Below, one piece after another: positions 45,381 through 54,924 of a stretch of 64,000 bases of DNA; positions within the stretch are counted from its first letter, which is position 1, and every line of letters begins with the position of its first letter. Position numbers and translations under genes: made by a program. The notes beneath the pieces were generated by a model. It saw only the letters and a list, made by a program, of their open reading frames with translations. It did not search any database and was not told the DNA's origin. This stretch comes from Catenulispora sp. EB89 (GTDB lineage Bacteria > Actinomycetota > Actinomycetes > Streptomycetales > Catenulisporaceae). The stretch is taken from contig NZ_JBGCCU010000007.1 of the NCBI RefSeq assembly GCF_041261445.1, positions 124,001 to 188,000 on the forward strand, read 5' to 3'.

Positions 45381-47102
45381 CTATCCAAACGTGAACGAGT
45401 ACGCGCTCAGCCCCGGCGACAGCGTCACTGTCAGGGTGCTGCGTTCCGGGGCTGAGCGGTCGACGAGGGTGTAGATGTTCGGCGCCCCGGACACCGGATA
45501 GCTGGTGGTCTTCCCGTCCACGGTGGCGGTGATCGTGCCGGTCCCGCCGACGTCGAGGTACACCTTGCCGGCCATGAAGTTCAGCTGGATGCCGGCACCT
45601 TGTCCGGCGGTCAGCGACTGCGAGTCCACCGTCCAGGACCCGGTCAGAGCGAACTCGTCGTCGGGGACGGACGCCGGGTAGGCGAAGGACTGCGTCCCGG
45701 TGTGGAACGTGCCGGCCTGGCCCGGCGCGAAGCTGTTCGCGCGCTCGGCGCCCAGATACGTCTCAGGGGTCTGCGCCGCGTCGGTAGGCGTGGTGTCGGG
45801 GACGTCGGTGGCCGGCGGCAGGGTCAGGCCGCCGGGGTGCGCGGCGGTGAGGAGTTGGCGGATCGGTGACTCAGTGTTCGAATACGCGCCCTCGCCGACG
45901 GAGGCGAAGCGGACTTCTCCGGTGGAGTCGATGAGGTAGTCGGCGGGCCAGGAGTCGTTGCCGAAGCTGTTCCACGTCGTGTACTTGCTGTCGAGCGCGA
46001 CCGGGTACGTGATGCCCAGCCGCTTCGCGCCGGCCGCGACGTCGCCGGGGTCGGCCTCGAACGTGTACTCGGGCGTCTGCACGCCGATCACCACCAGGCC
46101 GTCGGCGGCGTAGTCGGAGTACCAGGCCTGCACGTGCTTGATGGCGCGCTGGCAGTTGATGCAGGAGTACGCCCAGAAGTCGACCAGGACGACCTTGCCG
46201 CTCAACGAAGCCGGAGTGAGCGCCGCGCCGGCCGGCGTGTTGTACCACTGCTGGATGCCGGAGATCGCCGGCGCCCTGCCGCAGTCGCCCAACGCGGTCA
46301 TCTGCGACTGCACGCAGTTCGCGAGCGCCTTGGGCGACGCCGGCGCGAGTGCGTGTGAGGCCCCTGACTTGTCCAGCGCGGCGTTCAGGTTCGAGGTGTA
46401 GTCCGGGACGGCACGCTGCAGCGCGTCGGTGACGTTGAACGTGAGCGCCACGGCCAGCGCTATGACGACGACCCCGGCCGTGATCCGAACCCCGCGCTGC
46501 CTGGTGCGGAACGCCCGCACCCGCTCGGCCACCCGCCGGCCGGCCAGCGCGAACGCCAGCAGCGGCACCGCGGTGCCGACGGCGAAGGCGACGGTGAGCG
46601 CGACCGTCCCGACCCCGATCCGCCCCGAGGCGCCGGCGACGGTGATGGCCGCGAGCACCGGGCCGGCACAGGGCACGTAGACGGTGCCGAGGGCCAGCCC
46701 CAGGACGAAGCCGCCGTGTTCGTCGGCGACCCGGCGCTGCGGGATGCGGTTGAAGGGACGCTCCAGCAGGTCTTCCACACGCGGGAACATCATGGCGATG
46801 CCGAGCAGCACCAGCACGACCAGGCCGGCCCACCGGATGATGTCCTTCGGTACCGGCAACGCGCTCACCACCAGCGTCCCGAGCAGGGTGAAGACGCTGA
46901 AGCTCAGAACCAGTCCCGCGACGATGAGGTACGGACGGCGGCTGGCTCGGCGCGGTGCGGGACGGGCTGCCGGTTCCGCCCCGACGGCTCCGCCGGTGAA
47001 GAACAGCACCGGAAGCATCGGCAGGACGCATGGCGAGATGCCGGTGATGAGTCCGCCGACGAGCCCGATCAGAACCAGAGTGATCACGTCTTCATCCTGC
47101 AT
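45381..47102 (-). CDS. DipZ-like protein: CcdA membrane domain, thioredoxin-like domain and C-terminal beta domain
   Basis: A 573-residue protein. The CcdA/DsbD membrane domain (about 5-230) has its redox cysteines in GISPCVLP (Cys25) and YVPCAGP (Cys145). An external TlpA/thioredoxin domain (about 290-420) has CxxC in YSCINCQR (Cys314, Cys317). A C-terminal beta-sandwich (about 455-573) is as in mycobacterial DipZ. It carries electrons from cytoplasmic thioredoxin across the membrane to reduce external disulfides. ATG 47102 is used. GTG 47087 behind AGGATGAAG is an alternative. It is divergent from the PoxB-like gene. Confidence 0.92.
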   Translation of the reverse strand: MQDEDVITLVLIGLVGGLITGISPCVLPMLPVLFFTGGAVGAEPAARPAPRRASRRPYLIVAGLVLSFSVFTLLGTLVVSALPVPKDIIRWAGLVVLVLLGIAMMFPRVEDLLERPFNRIPQRRVADEHGGFVLGLALGTVYVPCAGPVLAAITVAGASGRIGVGTVALTVAFAVGTAVPLLAFALAGRRVAERVRAFRTRQRGVRITAGVVVIALAVALTFNVTDALQRAVPDYTSNLNAALDKSGASHALAPASPKALANCVQSQMTALGDCGRAPAISGIQQWYNTPAGAALTPASLSGKVVLVDFWAYSCINCQRAIKHVQAWYSDYAADGLVVIGVQTPEYTFEADPGDVAAGAKRLGITYPVALDSKYTTWNSFGNDSWPADYLIDSTGEVRFASVGEGAYSNTESPIRQLLTAAHPGGLTLPPATDVPDTTPTDAAQTPETYLGAERANSFAPGQAGTFHTGTQSFAYPASVPDDEFALTGSWTVDSQSLTAGQGAGIQLNFMAGKVYLDVGGTGTITATVDGKTTSYPVSGAPNIYTLVDRSAPERSTLTVTLSPGLSAYSFTFG

Positions 47103-47259
47103 CGGAAGACTGATGGTCTGCTGACGGCGCGGGCTCCGTCACCAATCTGTAAGAAGACAGAACCGGTGCACCCACAGGACATCCCCGCGCGCTCCGACCC
47201 GTACCCTGAAACGTAGCCCGCCGCATGATCCACACCGCTTCGCAGCTCCAGGAGTGCCC

Positions 47260-49011
47260 ATGAGCCACACCGTGGCAGACGACCTTGTCGAAGTCCTCGT
47301 CCAGGCCGGGGTGCACCGCATCTACGGCCTGGTCGGCGACAGCCTCAACGCGTTCAGCGACTCCGTGCGCCGCAGCGGTGGCTCGGCCAACGGCGGCATC
47401 GACTGGATCCACGTCCACAACGAGGAGGCCGCCGCGTTCGCGGCCTCCGCCGAGGCGCAGCTGACCGGCCGCCTCGCGGTCTGCGCCGGCAGCTGCGGGC
47501 CGGGCAACACGCACCTCATCCAGGGCGTCATGGACGCGCACCGCTCCGGCGCGCCGGTCCTCGCCCTGGCCTCGCACATCCCCAGCCGGCAGATCGGCAC
47601 CGGCTACTTCCAGGAGACCAAGCCGGAGGCGTTGTTCGCGCAGGCCAGCCACTTCTGTGAGACGGTCGCGCACCCCGACCAGGTCGTCCGGCTGGCGCGC
47701 GGCGCGATCCAGGCCGCGACCGGGCGCAGCGGGGCGTCGGTCCTGGTGCTGCCGGGCGACATCCTCGCCGACGACTCCAGCGGCGCCGTGCCGCACAGCG
47801 TCACGCTGACGGCCCGGCCGCTGCCCGCTCCCGCTGCGGCCGCCGTCGACGAGCTGGCTGAGCGGATAGCGGCCGCGGAGAAGGTCACCATCTTCGCGGG
47901 CATCGGGTGCACCGACGCCCGCGAGCAGGTCCTGGCGCTGGCCGGCCGCCTGCACGCGCCGATCGGGCACACGCTGCGCGGCAAGGACGTCATGCAGTAT
48001 GAGAACCCTTACGACGTCGGCATGACTGGCCTGCTGGGATACGGAGCCTGCTACGACGCCCTGCACGAGGCGGACCTGGTGCTTCTGCTCGGCACGGACT
48101 TCCCCTACGACGACTTCCTGCCGACGAAGAACGTCATCCAGGTGGATGTCGACCCGGCCCGCCTCGGCCGCCGCGCCCCGCTGGTCCAGGGCGTCGCCGC
48201 CGACGTCGGCCAGACGATCACCGCCCTGCTGGAGCGGCTCGACCAGCGCACCGACCGGCGGTTCCTGGACAAGATGCTGCACGCGCACGCCAAGGCCGTC
48301 CAGCACAGCGTCGACACGTACAGCACCCACATCGCCAAGCACCGGCCGATCCACCCCGAGCACCTGGCCGCCGTGATCGACGAGCTCGCGGCCGAGGACG
48401 CCGTGTTCACCGCGGACACCGGCATGTGCTGCACCTGGAGCGCCCGGTACCTGACCCCCAACGGCCGCCGGCGGCTGCTCGGCTCGTTCGTCCACGGCTC
48501 GATGGCCAACGCGCTGCCGATGGCGGTCGGCGCGCAGATCGCGCACCCCGGCCGCCAGGTGGTCTCGCTGTCCGGCGACGGCGGCCTGGCGATGCTGATG
48601 GGCGAACTGCTGACGGTCAAGACGCACCGGCTGCCGGTCAAGGTCGTCGTGTTCAACAACTCCAGCCTGGGCATGGTCCGCCTGGAGATGCTGGTCGCCG
48701 GCGACCCGCCCTTCGAGACCGACCACGACTCCGTCGACTACGCGGCGATCGCCGCCGGCGCGGGCTTCTTCACCCGCCGCGTCCTGGACCCCGGCGACCT
48801 GCGCGCGGCCGCAGCCGAAGTCCTCGCCCACGACGGCCCGGCCCTGCTGGACGTCGTGACCACCCCGGACGCGCTGGAGGTGCCGTCGCACCTCACGCTC
48901 GAACAGGCGCGGGGCTTCGCCCTGGGACTGGGCAAGGTCGTGCTCGGCGGCGGAGTCGGGGAGATCGCGCGGATGGCGCGGTTGAACTTGCGGAACATTC
49001 CGCGGCCTTAG
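47260..49011 (+). CDS. poxB: Pyruvate dehydrogenase (quinone)/PoxB-like TPP enzyme
   Basis: A 583-residue enzyme with the three-domain pyruvate oxidase layout. The N-terminal PYR domain has the catalytic Glu in HVHNEEAAAFAA. The middle FAD-type domain has VIQVDVDPARLGRR. The C-terminal PP domain has the TPP motif GDGGLAMLMGELLT…FNNSSLG. It would oxidise pyruvate to acetate and CO2, passing electrons to quinone at the membrane. AGGAG lies 5 bases before ATG 47260; the GTG/ATG just upstream is less likely. Confidence 0.88.
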   Translation: MSHTVADDLVEVLVQAGVHRIYGLVGDSLNAFSDSVRRSGGSANGGIDWIHVHNEEAAAFAASAEAQLTGRLAVCAGSCGPGNTHLIQGVMDAHRSGAPVLALASHIPSRQIGTGYFQETKPEALFAQASHFCETVAHPDQVVRLARGAIQAATGRSGASVLVLPGDILADDSSGAVPHSVTLTARPLPAPAAAAVDELAERIAAAEKVTIFAGIGCTDAREQVLALAGRLHAPIGHTLRGKDVMQYENPYDVGMTGLLGYGACYDALHEADLVLLLGTDFPYDDFLPTKNVIQVDVDPARLGRRAPLVQGVAADVGQTITALLERLDQRTDRRFLDKMLHAHAKAVQHSVDTYSTHIAKHRPIHPEHLAAVIDELAAEDAVFTADTGMCCTWSARYLTPNGRRRLLGSFVHGSMANALPMAVGAQIAHPGRQVVSLSGDGGLAMLMGELLTVKTHRLPVKVVVFNNSSLGMVRLEMLVAGDPPFETDHDSVDYAAIAAGAGFFTRRVLDPGDLRAAAAEVLAHDGPALLDVVTTPDALEVPSHLTLEQARGFALGLGKVVLGGGVGEIARMARLNLRNIPRP

Positions 49012-49124
49012 CCAGGACGTGCAACTACTCGGCGGTCAGTGCCGGGTTGGTGGCGACGCCGCGGAGCCATGCCTCGGCAAGGGGAGCGGACGGCGGCATT
49101 CGGCGATCTTCTCAGAAGCCGCCG

Positions 49125-49158
49125 CCTCGGGCGTCCCGTCCGAACGGAACGCCCGAGG
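49125..49158. terminator. Terminator hairpin between poxB-like and GH87 genes
   Basis: CCTCGGGCGT (49125-49134) pairs with 49149-49158, with an inner CCGT/ACGG stem. It stands between the convergent stops at 49011 and 49193. There is no T-run. Confidence 0.65.
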
Positions 49159-49192
49159 ACGTGTCAGCGAACAGATCCAGAATCTTCAGCAC

Positions 49193-52144
49193 CTACCAGC
49201 CGGTATCTCCCGCCCCCCGCGTGATACTGAACCCGCTCCCCGGGTTGTTCAGCCCGCCGGACCCGGTCCCGGAAACCGTCACGTAGTTCGCCGTCATCCC
49301 GCCGGTCACGTTGCTGACGTTGATGCCGTACGTTCCGGCGCCGTTGATCGTCAGGTGGTCGAGGGTCAGGTTGCTGATCTGCTTGGCGTAGCTGAGCAGG
49401 ACGCCTTCGTAGCTCGCCGAGTCGATCTCGTTGCTGCTGACCGTCACCGGCTGGGTGATGTCGTCGAGGTTCGCGTAGATCCACAGCGCGCCGAGGCTGC
49501 TGCCCCAGCCGCTGTTGTAGGAGCCGGCGCGGGTCAGGACGTTGCCGGTGACGGTTGTGGGGCCGCTGAAGCCGGCGCCGAAGCGGGTGCTGATCGTGAT
49601 TCCGGCGCCGAAGGCGACGGTGTCCGAGACCTGGTTGTTCTGCACGACGTTGCCCGAGCCGCCGTACACACCGATGCCGTTGGCCTGGATCGGGCTCTGC
49701 ACGGTGTTGTTCGCCAGCACGCAGTTCGTGACGTTCCCGCCCTCGGTGTCGAGCGCCAGCTGGTCGTCGCCGGTGTTGCGGACGACCGACTGGTCGACGC
49801 GCGAGTCCGCGCTGCCGCCGTGGAAGTGGACGCCGTCGGCGAAGACGTCGCGGACGCGCAGCCCGGTCGCGTACAGGCCGTCCGCCGGGACGGCCCACAG
49901 CCCGACCTTCAGGTGCTCCATCCACACGTCGAAGATCAGCGACCCGGGCTGGAACGTCCCCTCGATGCCGGCCGCGCCGCTGTCGTTGTTGCGGTCGGTC
50001 TGGTCGCCGCTGATCGTCAGGTCGGCGATCTGGTTCACGCCGCCGGAGGTGAACAGCCCGCCGCTGCCGTTCAGCGCGGTGGACTGGATCGTCGTGTACC
50101 ACTGGCCGGCGCCGCGCACCGGGATGCCGTCGATGCTGACCCGCCCGGAGATGTCGTACGTGCCGGCCGGGAACCACAAGCCCTTGCCGGTGCCGACCAG
50201 CGAGGACAGCGCGCTGTTGAGCGCGGAGGTGTCGTCGGCGCCGCTGTTCGGCGTGACGCCGTAGTCGGTGACGGAGGCGAAGCCCGAGGGCATCGTGAAC
50301 GCCGGATCGACCTGTTCGGTGTCGATGACGTCGAAGGTGTAGGAGGAGGCGGTGTCCGCGGCGTCCTTCTGGAGCTTCAGGACGGTGCCGGCAGGCCAGT
50401 TGCCGATCAGAGCCCTGGTCTCGTCGTAGAAGTGGTGCGCCGGACCGTTGGACGGACTGTGCGTGTCGGTGTACCCGCCGCCATACAGCCAGCTGAACTC
50501 GCTCGTCAGGCTGAGGTCCTGGACCTTGGCGCCGTTGGCGTACAAAGCGATCGGCGCGGTGGCCGTCGAACCGTCGGAGTTGTCGGGGATGGAGTAGCGG
50601 ACGACGATCGAGTTCGCCGGCCGCGCCAGCGTGATCTGCACGTACTGCCCGGTCGCGGTGAGCTGCACCGCCTGACGCCCGGTCGACTCCGACTGGATGC
50701 TCGGGTAGCTCCGGCTGGCCGCCAGAACCGTGCCGTTGGTCTGCGCCGCCGAGGCGACGTACTCGGTGTACGGGACGGTCGCGCCGGTCGCCGCCGGAGC
50801 CGTCCCGTTGGCGACGGTGACGTCATCGATACCGATGTTCCCGGTGTCGCCGGAGTCGTTCTGGAAGCCGATGAGGTTCTCACCAGACCGCAGCGCCAGG
50901 TTCAGCGTCGTGGTCAGCCAGCCGGCGCCTGCAGGAAGCGAGAGCTGCTGCTTTTTCAGACCATTGATGTACAGCGAGATGGTCTGAGCCGAGCCGGTGG
51001 TGTTGGCGTACCGAACGGTGACCGCATCCGTTCCGGCAGAGGGAAGGAACGCGTCGATGACCGTACGCGCGCCCTGCGTCGTGAAGCCGGTCAGATAGCC
51101 GGATCCGTTGTAACCGGCGATGGACGTCGCGACACTCGGCCCGCCGGAGAAGAAGGCCGTCTCCGCCTCATACGGCTGGCCCGAAGGCGGCGGCGGGGAC
51201 GACGAGCTCGAGCTCGGGCTGCTCGTCGGCGTCGTGATCGGCGCGACCACGATGTTGTCGAGGTTGACGTTCCCCAGGTCGGTGCTGTCGAACTTGTACG
51301 AAATCGTGTTGCTGCCGGCGTTCAGCGAGATGGCTTCGGTCTCCGTGGTCCAGGTGTTCCAGTCGGCGGTCGCCGGCAGCAGGATCTGCTTGAGTTTCGT
51401 GCCGTTGACGTAGAGCGAGAGCGACATCTGCGCACCGGTCCCATTGGCGTACCGCAGCGCAGTAGTCGTGGAGCCGGCAGTCGATTCGGAAACGGTGAAC
51501 GTCGTGTTCGCCGTGCCCTTATCAGTGTCCGTGTATCCGCCGACGAACCCGGTCCCGGTGTAGCCGGTATGGTCGCTGGCGACGACCGCGCCGCCGGACA
51601 GCGCAGCGTTCTCAGCCTCGTACTGCCCGGGCGGTGGCGGGGTGACAGGGGCCACCGTGATGTTGTCGAGGTTGACGTTGCCCAGGTCGGTGCTGTCGAA
51701 CTTGTACGAGATCGAGTCGGTACCGGCGTTCAGCGAGACGGTCTCGGTCTCCGTGGTCCAGGTGTTCCAGTCGGAGGTCGCTGGCAGCAGGATCTGCTTG
51801 AGCTTGCTCCCGTTGACGTAGAGCGAGAGCGACATCTGCGCCCCGGTCCCGTTGGCGTACCGCAGCGCGACGGTCTCGTTCCCCGCGCTGCTCGCCGTGA
51901 CCGAGAAGGTTGTGTTCGCCGTGCCCTTGTCAGTGTCCGTGTATCCCGCCACGAATCCCGTGCCGGTGTATCCGGTGTGGTCGCTGGCGACGACCGCGCC
52001 GCCGGACAGCGCAGCGTTCTCTGCTTCATAGGTGGTGCCGGCCGCCGACGCGGGCTGGGCGATCGTCCAGACCGCGACGGTCGTGCACGCGAGGGTCGCG
52101 GCGGCCAGCAGGCCGACGGCGGATCCGCGTTTGGATCGGAGCAT
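49193..52144 (-). CDS. Secreted GH87 alpha-1,3-glucanase with three N-terminal carbohydrate-binding modules
   Basis: A 983-residue protein. After a signal peptide (about 1-34) come three CBM35/CBM6-like modules, the first two nearly identical (YEAENAALSGGAVVASDHTG). A Ser/Pro linker precedes the third, then a beta-sandwich and a right-handed beta-helix GH87 domain. The GH87 Asp triad is present with exact spacing: Asp770 in ADGVHFHG, then Asp793-Asp794 in NTGDDQ (23 and 24 residues on). It should cut alpha-1,3-glucan or mixed alpha-1,3/1,4-glucan (mycodextran). It is second in an operon, 32 bases behind the other GH87 gene. AAGGAG precedes the ATG. Confidence 0.9.
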   Translation of the reverse strand: MLRSKRGSAVGLLAAATLACTTVAVWTIAQPASAAGTTYEAENAALSGGAVVASDHTGYTGTGFVAGYTDTDKGTANTTFSVTASSAGNETVALRYANGTGAQMSLSLYVNGSKLKQILLPATSDWNTWTTETETVSLNAGTDSISYKFDSTDLGNVNLDNITVAPVTPPPPGQYEAENAALSGGAVVASDHTGYTGTGFVGGYTDTDKGTANTTFTVSESTAGSTTTALRYANGTGAQMSLSLYVNGTKLKQILLPATADWNTWTTETEAISLNAGSNTISYKFDSTDLGNVNLDNIVVAPITTPTSSPSSSSSSPPPPSGQPYEAETAFFSGGPSVATSIAGYNGSGYLTGFTTQGARTVIDAFLPSAGTDAVTVRYANTTGSAQTISLYINGLKKQQLSLPAGAGWLTTTLNLALRSGENLIGFQNDSGDTGNIGIDDVTVANGTAPAATGATVPYTEYVASAAQTNGTVLAASRSYPSIQSESTGRQAVQLTATGQYVQITLARPANSIVVRYSIPDNSDGSTATAPIALYANGAKVQDLSLTSEFSWLYGGGYTDTHSPSNGPAHHFYDETRALIGNWPAGTVLKLQKDAADTASSYTFDVIDTEQVDPAFTMPSGFASVTDYGVTPNSGADDTSALNSALSSLVGTGKGLWFPAGTYDISGRVSIDGIPVRGAGQWYTTIQSTALNGSGGLFTSGGVNQIADLTISGDQTDRNNDSGAAGIEGTFQPGSLIFDVWMEHLKVGLWAVPADGLYATGLRVRDVFADGVHFHGGSADSRVDQSVVRNTGDDQLALDTEGGNVTNCVLANNTVQSPIQANGIGVYGGSGNVVQNNQVSDTVAFGAGITISTRFGAGFSGPTTVTGNVLTRAGSYNSGWGSSLGALWIYANLDDITQPVTVSSNEIDSASYEGVLLSYAKQISNLTLDHLTINGAGTYGINVSNVTGGMTANYVTVSGTGSGGLNNPGSGFSITRGAGDTGW

Positions 52145-52176
52145 TGGTCGTACTCCTTACTCGGGGTGGGAGGGAA

Positions 52177-54621
52177 TCAGTGTGCGTAGATCTCGACCTC
52201 GGACAACTGCGCGGCGGGCCAGCCGGTGTTGCCGGTGACGGTCAGCGTCAGCGTGCGCAGGACCGTGGCCGGGACGGCGATCGTGACGGCGTTCCCGGTG
52301 GCCGGGTCGAAGGTGTAGGAGGCGGACGCGACCAGTGGCGCCCCGTCGGCCGCGACCGACAGCGTCTCCGTGCGCGCGCCCCAGTTCGGCGGCAGCTTGA
52401 GGACGACGCGGTCCACCGACGTGCTCTGCCCGAGGTCGACCGTGACCGTCTGCGGGAACGTGCCGTCCTGGCTCTCGAAGTACGTCCCCGGGTCGCCGTC
52501 GGTCAGCTTGTCCGGACCGCACCACGAGCACTGCTGCGAGCTGGAGGTCGCGGTGCGGCCGAGGGCCAGGTCGCCGTTCGGGTCGTAGCCGACGCCCTTG
52601 AGCCCCACCACGTATGGACCGGCCGGCGAGGTGCTGTCGATGGTCAGCAGCCCGGTGAAGTTGCCCGACACCGCCGGGTCGAAGCCGACGTGCACGGTGC
52701 AGGAGGCACCGACGGCGATGGTGCCGCAGGGGTCGTCGGCGGTGAACCCGGCCGGGGCGGCGATCCGTTGCACGGTGATCGGTTTCGGCCCCGGGTTGGT
52801 GATGACTACCGGCTGCGTGCTGCCGGTGTTCAGCGCCTGGAAGCCGAAGTCGACGCCGTCGGCCTTGTCGATGGCCAGCGTGCCGTTCGGCGGAAAGCCG
52901 CAGGCCGTCCGGTCCCAGCCGAAGTCCGCGCCGCTCTTCGTGATGGCGAATCCGCTGGCGCAGTCATAGGTTCCGGAGGCGCCCAGACCGAACGCCGCCA
53001 CGTCCGAGAACGCGGCCGAGCCGGGGGCCTGGAGCTGGACGGCGAACGTCCCGGCCCCGGCGATCGCGACCCGGTCGACCCGGATGCCGGTGATGCTCTT
53101 CCCGACGAACTGGATCGCGGCGTAGGAGCTGTCGACGATGGTGTCGTCGTGCACGGAGATCGCGCCGGTCATCGGCGAGTCCGCGGCGTCGAACCAGAGC
53201 GCGGCGATCTCGGTCGGGGCGTTGGCGACGAGGTCGCCGGTCCGCAGCAGCAGGTTCCCGGCGATGGTCGTGGTCCCGGCCAGGGGGACGGATCCGAAGC
53301 GGTTGCCGACGTGGACGCCGCCGCCCTGGGTCACGGTGTCGGCGGCGAGGTCGTCCTGGACCGCGTTGTCGTGCCCGCCGTAGACCGCGAATCCGTTGGC
53401 CAGCTGCGGCTCTACGACGGTGTCGTGGACGAAGGCGTCGTCGTGGTCGGCGTTCTGGTCCGACCACATCGCCATGCCGTCGTCCCCGGTGTTGCGGACG
53501 AAGGTGTTCCGCACCGTGACGTGGCTGACGCCGTCGTGCAGGTTCACGCCGTCGGCTGTGGTGTCCTGGATCCGCGAGTCGCTGATCGTCAGGCCGTCGG
53601 CCGGGCCGTCGAGCCACATGCCGGCCTTCGTGTGCTGGACCCACAGGTCGTCGACGGTCGAGCCGCCGCCGAGCGAGCCGCCGATGCCGCTGTCGGAGAC
53701 CGAGTCGTCGCGGATCGTGGTCTCGCCGAAGATCGCGAACCCGGAGAGGTGGACGGCGGTGCTCGGCGTCGGTGCCGCGTTGCCGAACACGCCGACTCCG
53801 GCTCCGTGCAGGACCGAGTACCAGGGGCCGGCGCCTTGCACGGTGACGTCGTCCACCGTCAGGTGGCGGGTGACGGTGTAGGTGCCCGGCGGGATCCAGA
53901 CCGTCTTCTGTTGGGCACTCCCGGCGTCGATGGCGTTCTGGATCGCCTGGCTGGAATCCGCCGCACCGGTGGGGTCGGCGCCGAAGTCGAGCACACTCAA
54001 CGCCCCAGCGGGGGTTCGGGTTTGTGGTGCGGCGACGTCTTCGAAGTCTGCGACGTCGACCGTCGTGGCTTGCGCGGCGGTGATGCGTACTCGCGTCCCG
54101 GCCGGGAGTTCGTGGTTCCCGGCGAATAAGGCGCGGGTGTCGTCGAAGTAGTGGTGTTCGCCGCCGTCGGCCGGGTTCTTGGTGAACGGGTAGTTCCCGT
54201 AGAAGTGCGAATACCGGGCCGTCGTGGTCAGCGGGGCCGTGGTCGCGAGGGATCTGCCGTCGGCGGTGAGTCGCAGCGCTGAATCGGCCGAGCCGTCGGG
54301 CACCGAGTACCGGATGTCGACGGCGTTCGCCGGCCGGGTCAGGACGAACTCGACGTACTGGTTCGCCGCCAACTGAACGGCGCGTCGGCCGGTCGCTTCG
54401 GCGGCGAGTTGGGTGAACGCCCGGGAAGCCGCGGTGACGACGCCGTTCGTCGAAGCGTTCGCCGCGGAGTACTCGGTGAACGGGACGGCGGCGCCGGGTG
54501 CGCCGGAGAACGCGGGCTGCGGCGTCGTCGCGTGGGCGGACGATGCGGTGAAGGCCGTCGTCGAGGCCAAGCAGATCGCAAGTAAAGCAGCCTGCGTCAA
54601 GCGGGGTGTAAGGCGGAGCAT
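52177..54621 (-). CDS. Secreted GH87 alpha-1,3-glucanase with C-terminal Ig-like and discoidin-type domains
   Basis: An 814-residue protein. The signal peptide is about 1-31. It is followed by a beta-sandwich (VPFTEYSAANASTNG) homologous to that of the neighbour, then the GH87 beta-helix with Asp357 (ADGVNLHDG) and Asp380-Asp381 (NTGDDG), the same spacing as its neighbour. Next is an ASH-type Ig-like domain (about 570-675, with two Cys) and a C-terminal F5/8-type (CBM32-like) domain (LALGRTATSSSQQCSWCG). It carries no N-terminal CBMs. ATG 54621 has AGGAG 9 bases upstream, in a leader almost identical to that of the downstream gene, which supports tandem duplication. Confidence 0.9.
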   Translation of the reverse strand: MLRLTPRLTQAALLAICLASTTAFTASSAHATTPQPAFSGAPGAAVPFTEYSAANASTNGVVTAASRAFTQLAAEATGRRAVQLAANQYVEFVLTRPANAVDIRYSVPDGSADSALRLTADGRSLATTAPLTTTARYSHFYGNYPFTKNPADGGEHHYFDDTRALFAGNHELPAGTRVRITAAQATTVDVADFEDVAAPQTRTPAGALSVLDFGADPTGAADSSQAIQNAIDAGSAQQKTVWIPPGTYTVTRHLTVDDVTVQGAGPWYSVLHGAGVGVFGNAAPTPSTAVHLSGFAIFGETTIRDDSVSDSGIGGSLGGGSTVDDLWVQHTKAGMWLDGPADGLTISDSRIQDTTADGVNLHDGVSHVTVRNTFVRNTGDDGMAMWSDQNADHDDAFVHDTVVEPQLANGFAVYGGHDNAVQDDLAADTVTQGGGVHVGNRFGSVPLAGTTTIAGNLLLRTGDLVANAPTEIAALWFDAADSPMTGAISVHDDTIVDSSYAAIQFVGKSITGIRVDRVAIAGAGTFAVQLQAPGSAAFSDVAAFGLGASGTYDCASGFAITKSGADFGWDRTACGFPPNGTLAIDKADGVDFGFQALNTGSTQPVVITNPGPKPITVQRIAAPAGFTADDPCGTIAVGASCTVHVGFDPAVSGNFTGLLTIDSTSPAGPYVVGLKGVGYDPNGDLALGRTATSSSQQCSWCGPDKLTDGDPGTYFESQDGTFPQTVTVDLGQSTSVDRVVLKLPPNWGARTETLSVAADGAPLVASASYTFDPATGNAVTIAVPATVLRTLTLTVTGNTGWPAAQLSEVEIYAH

Positions 54622-54924
54622 CGCTCGGTACTCCTTGAAATGAGGCATGGGGGTACCGTCGCGTGACCCATCGCGCTGGTGGCGGGGTTACGACGGTGTT
54701 TCGTAGGGCTGGAAGACTGGCGAAACCGTACGACCCCGGAAGGCTGAAGTCCAGAGGGCAGCGCAAAAAACCGCCAGAATCAACGGACAATCTTGCGTCA
54801 CAGCGCAGATTCTTGACTCAGGGCCGTAGCAACGGTGCGGGCACGCCTGTTTCTCAGGCCACTGCGTCTGCGGTGACCTGCGATGATCTGCGAAGAAGCT
54901 ACCTGGAGCGCGGCGCCGAGACGG
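54622..54924. promoter_or_regulatory. Promoter region of the GH87 operon
   Basis: 303 bases without a gene. It contains TCTTGCGTCA (54791-54800), identical to a site before the GH64 gene, with TTGACT 14 bases after it on the same strand. The LacI gene ends at its far side. No firm promoter call is possible. Confidence 0.5.
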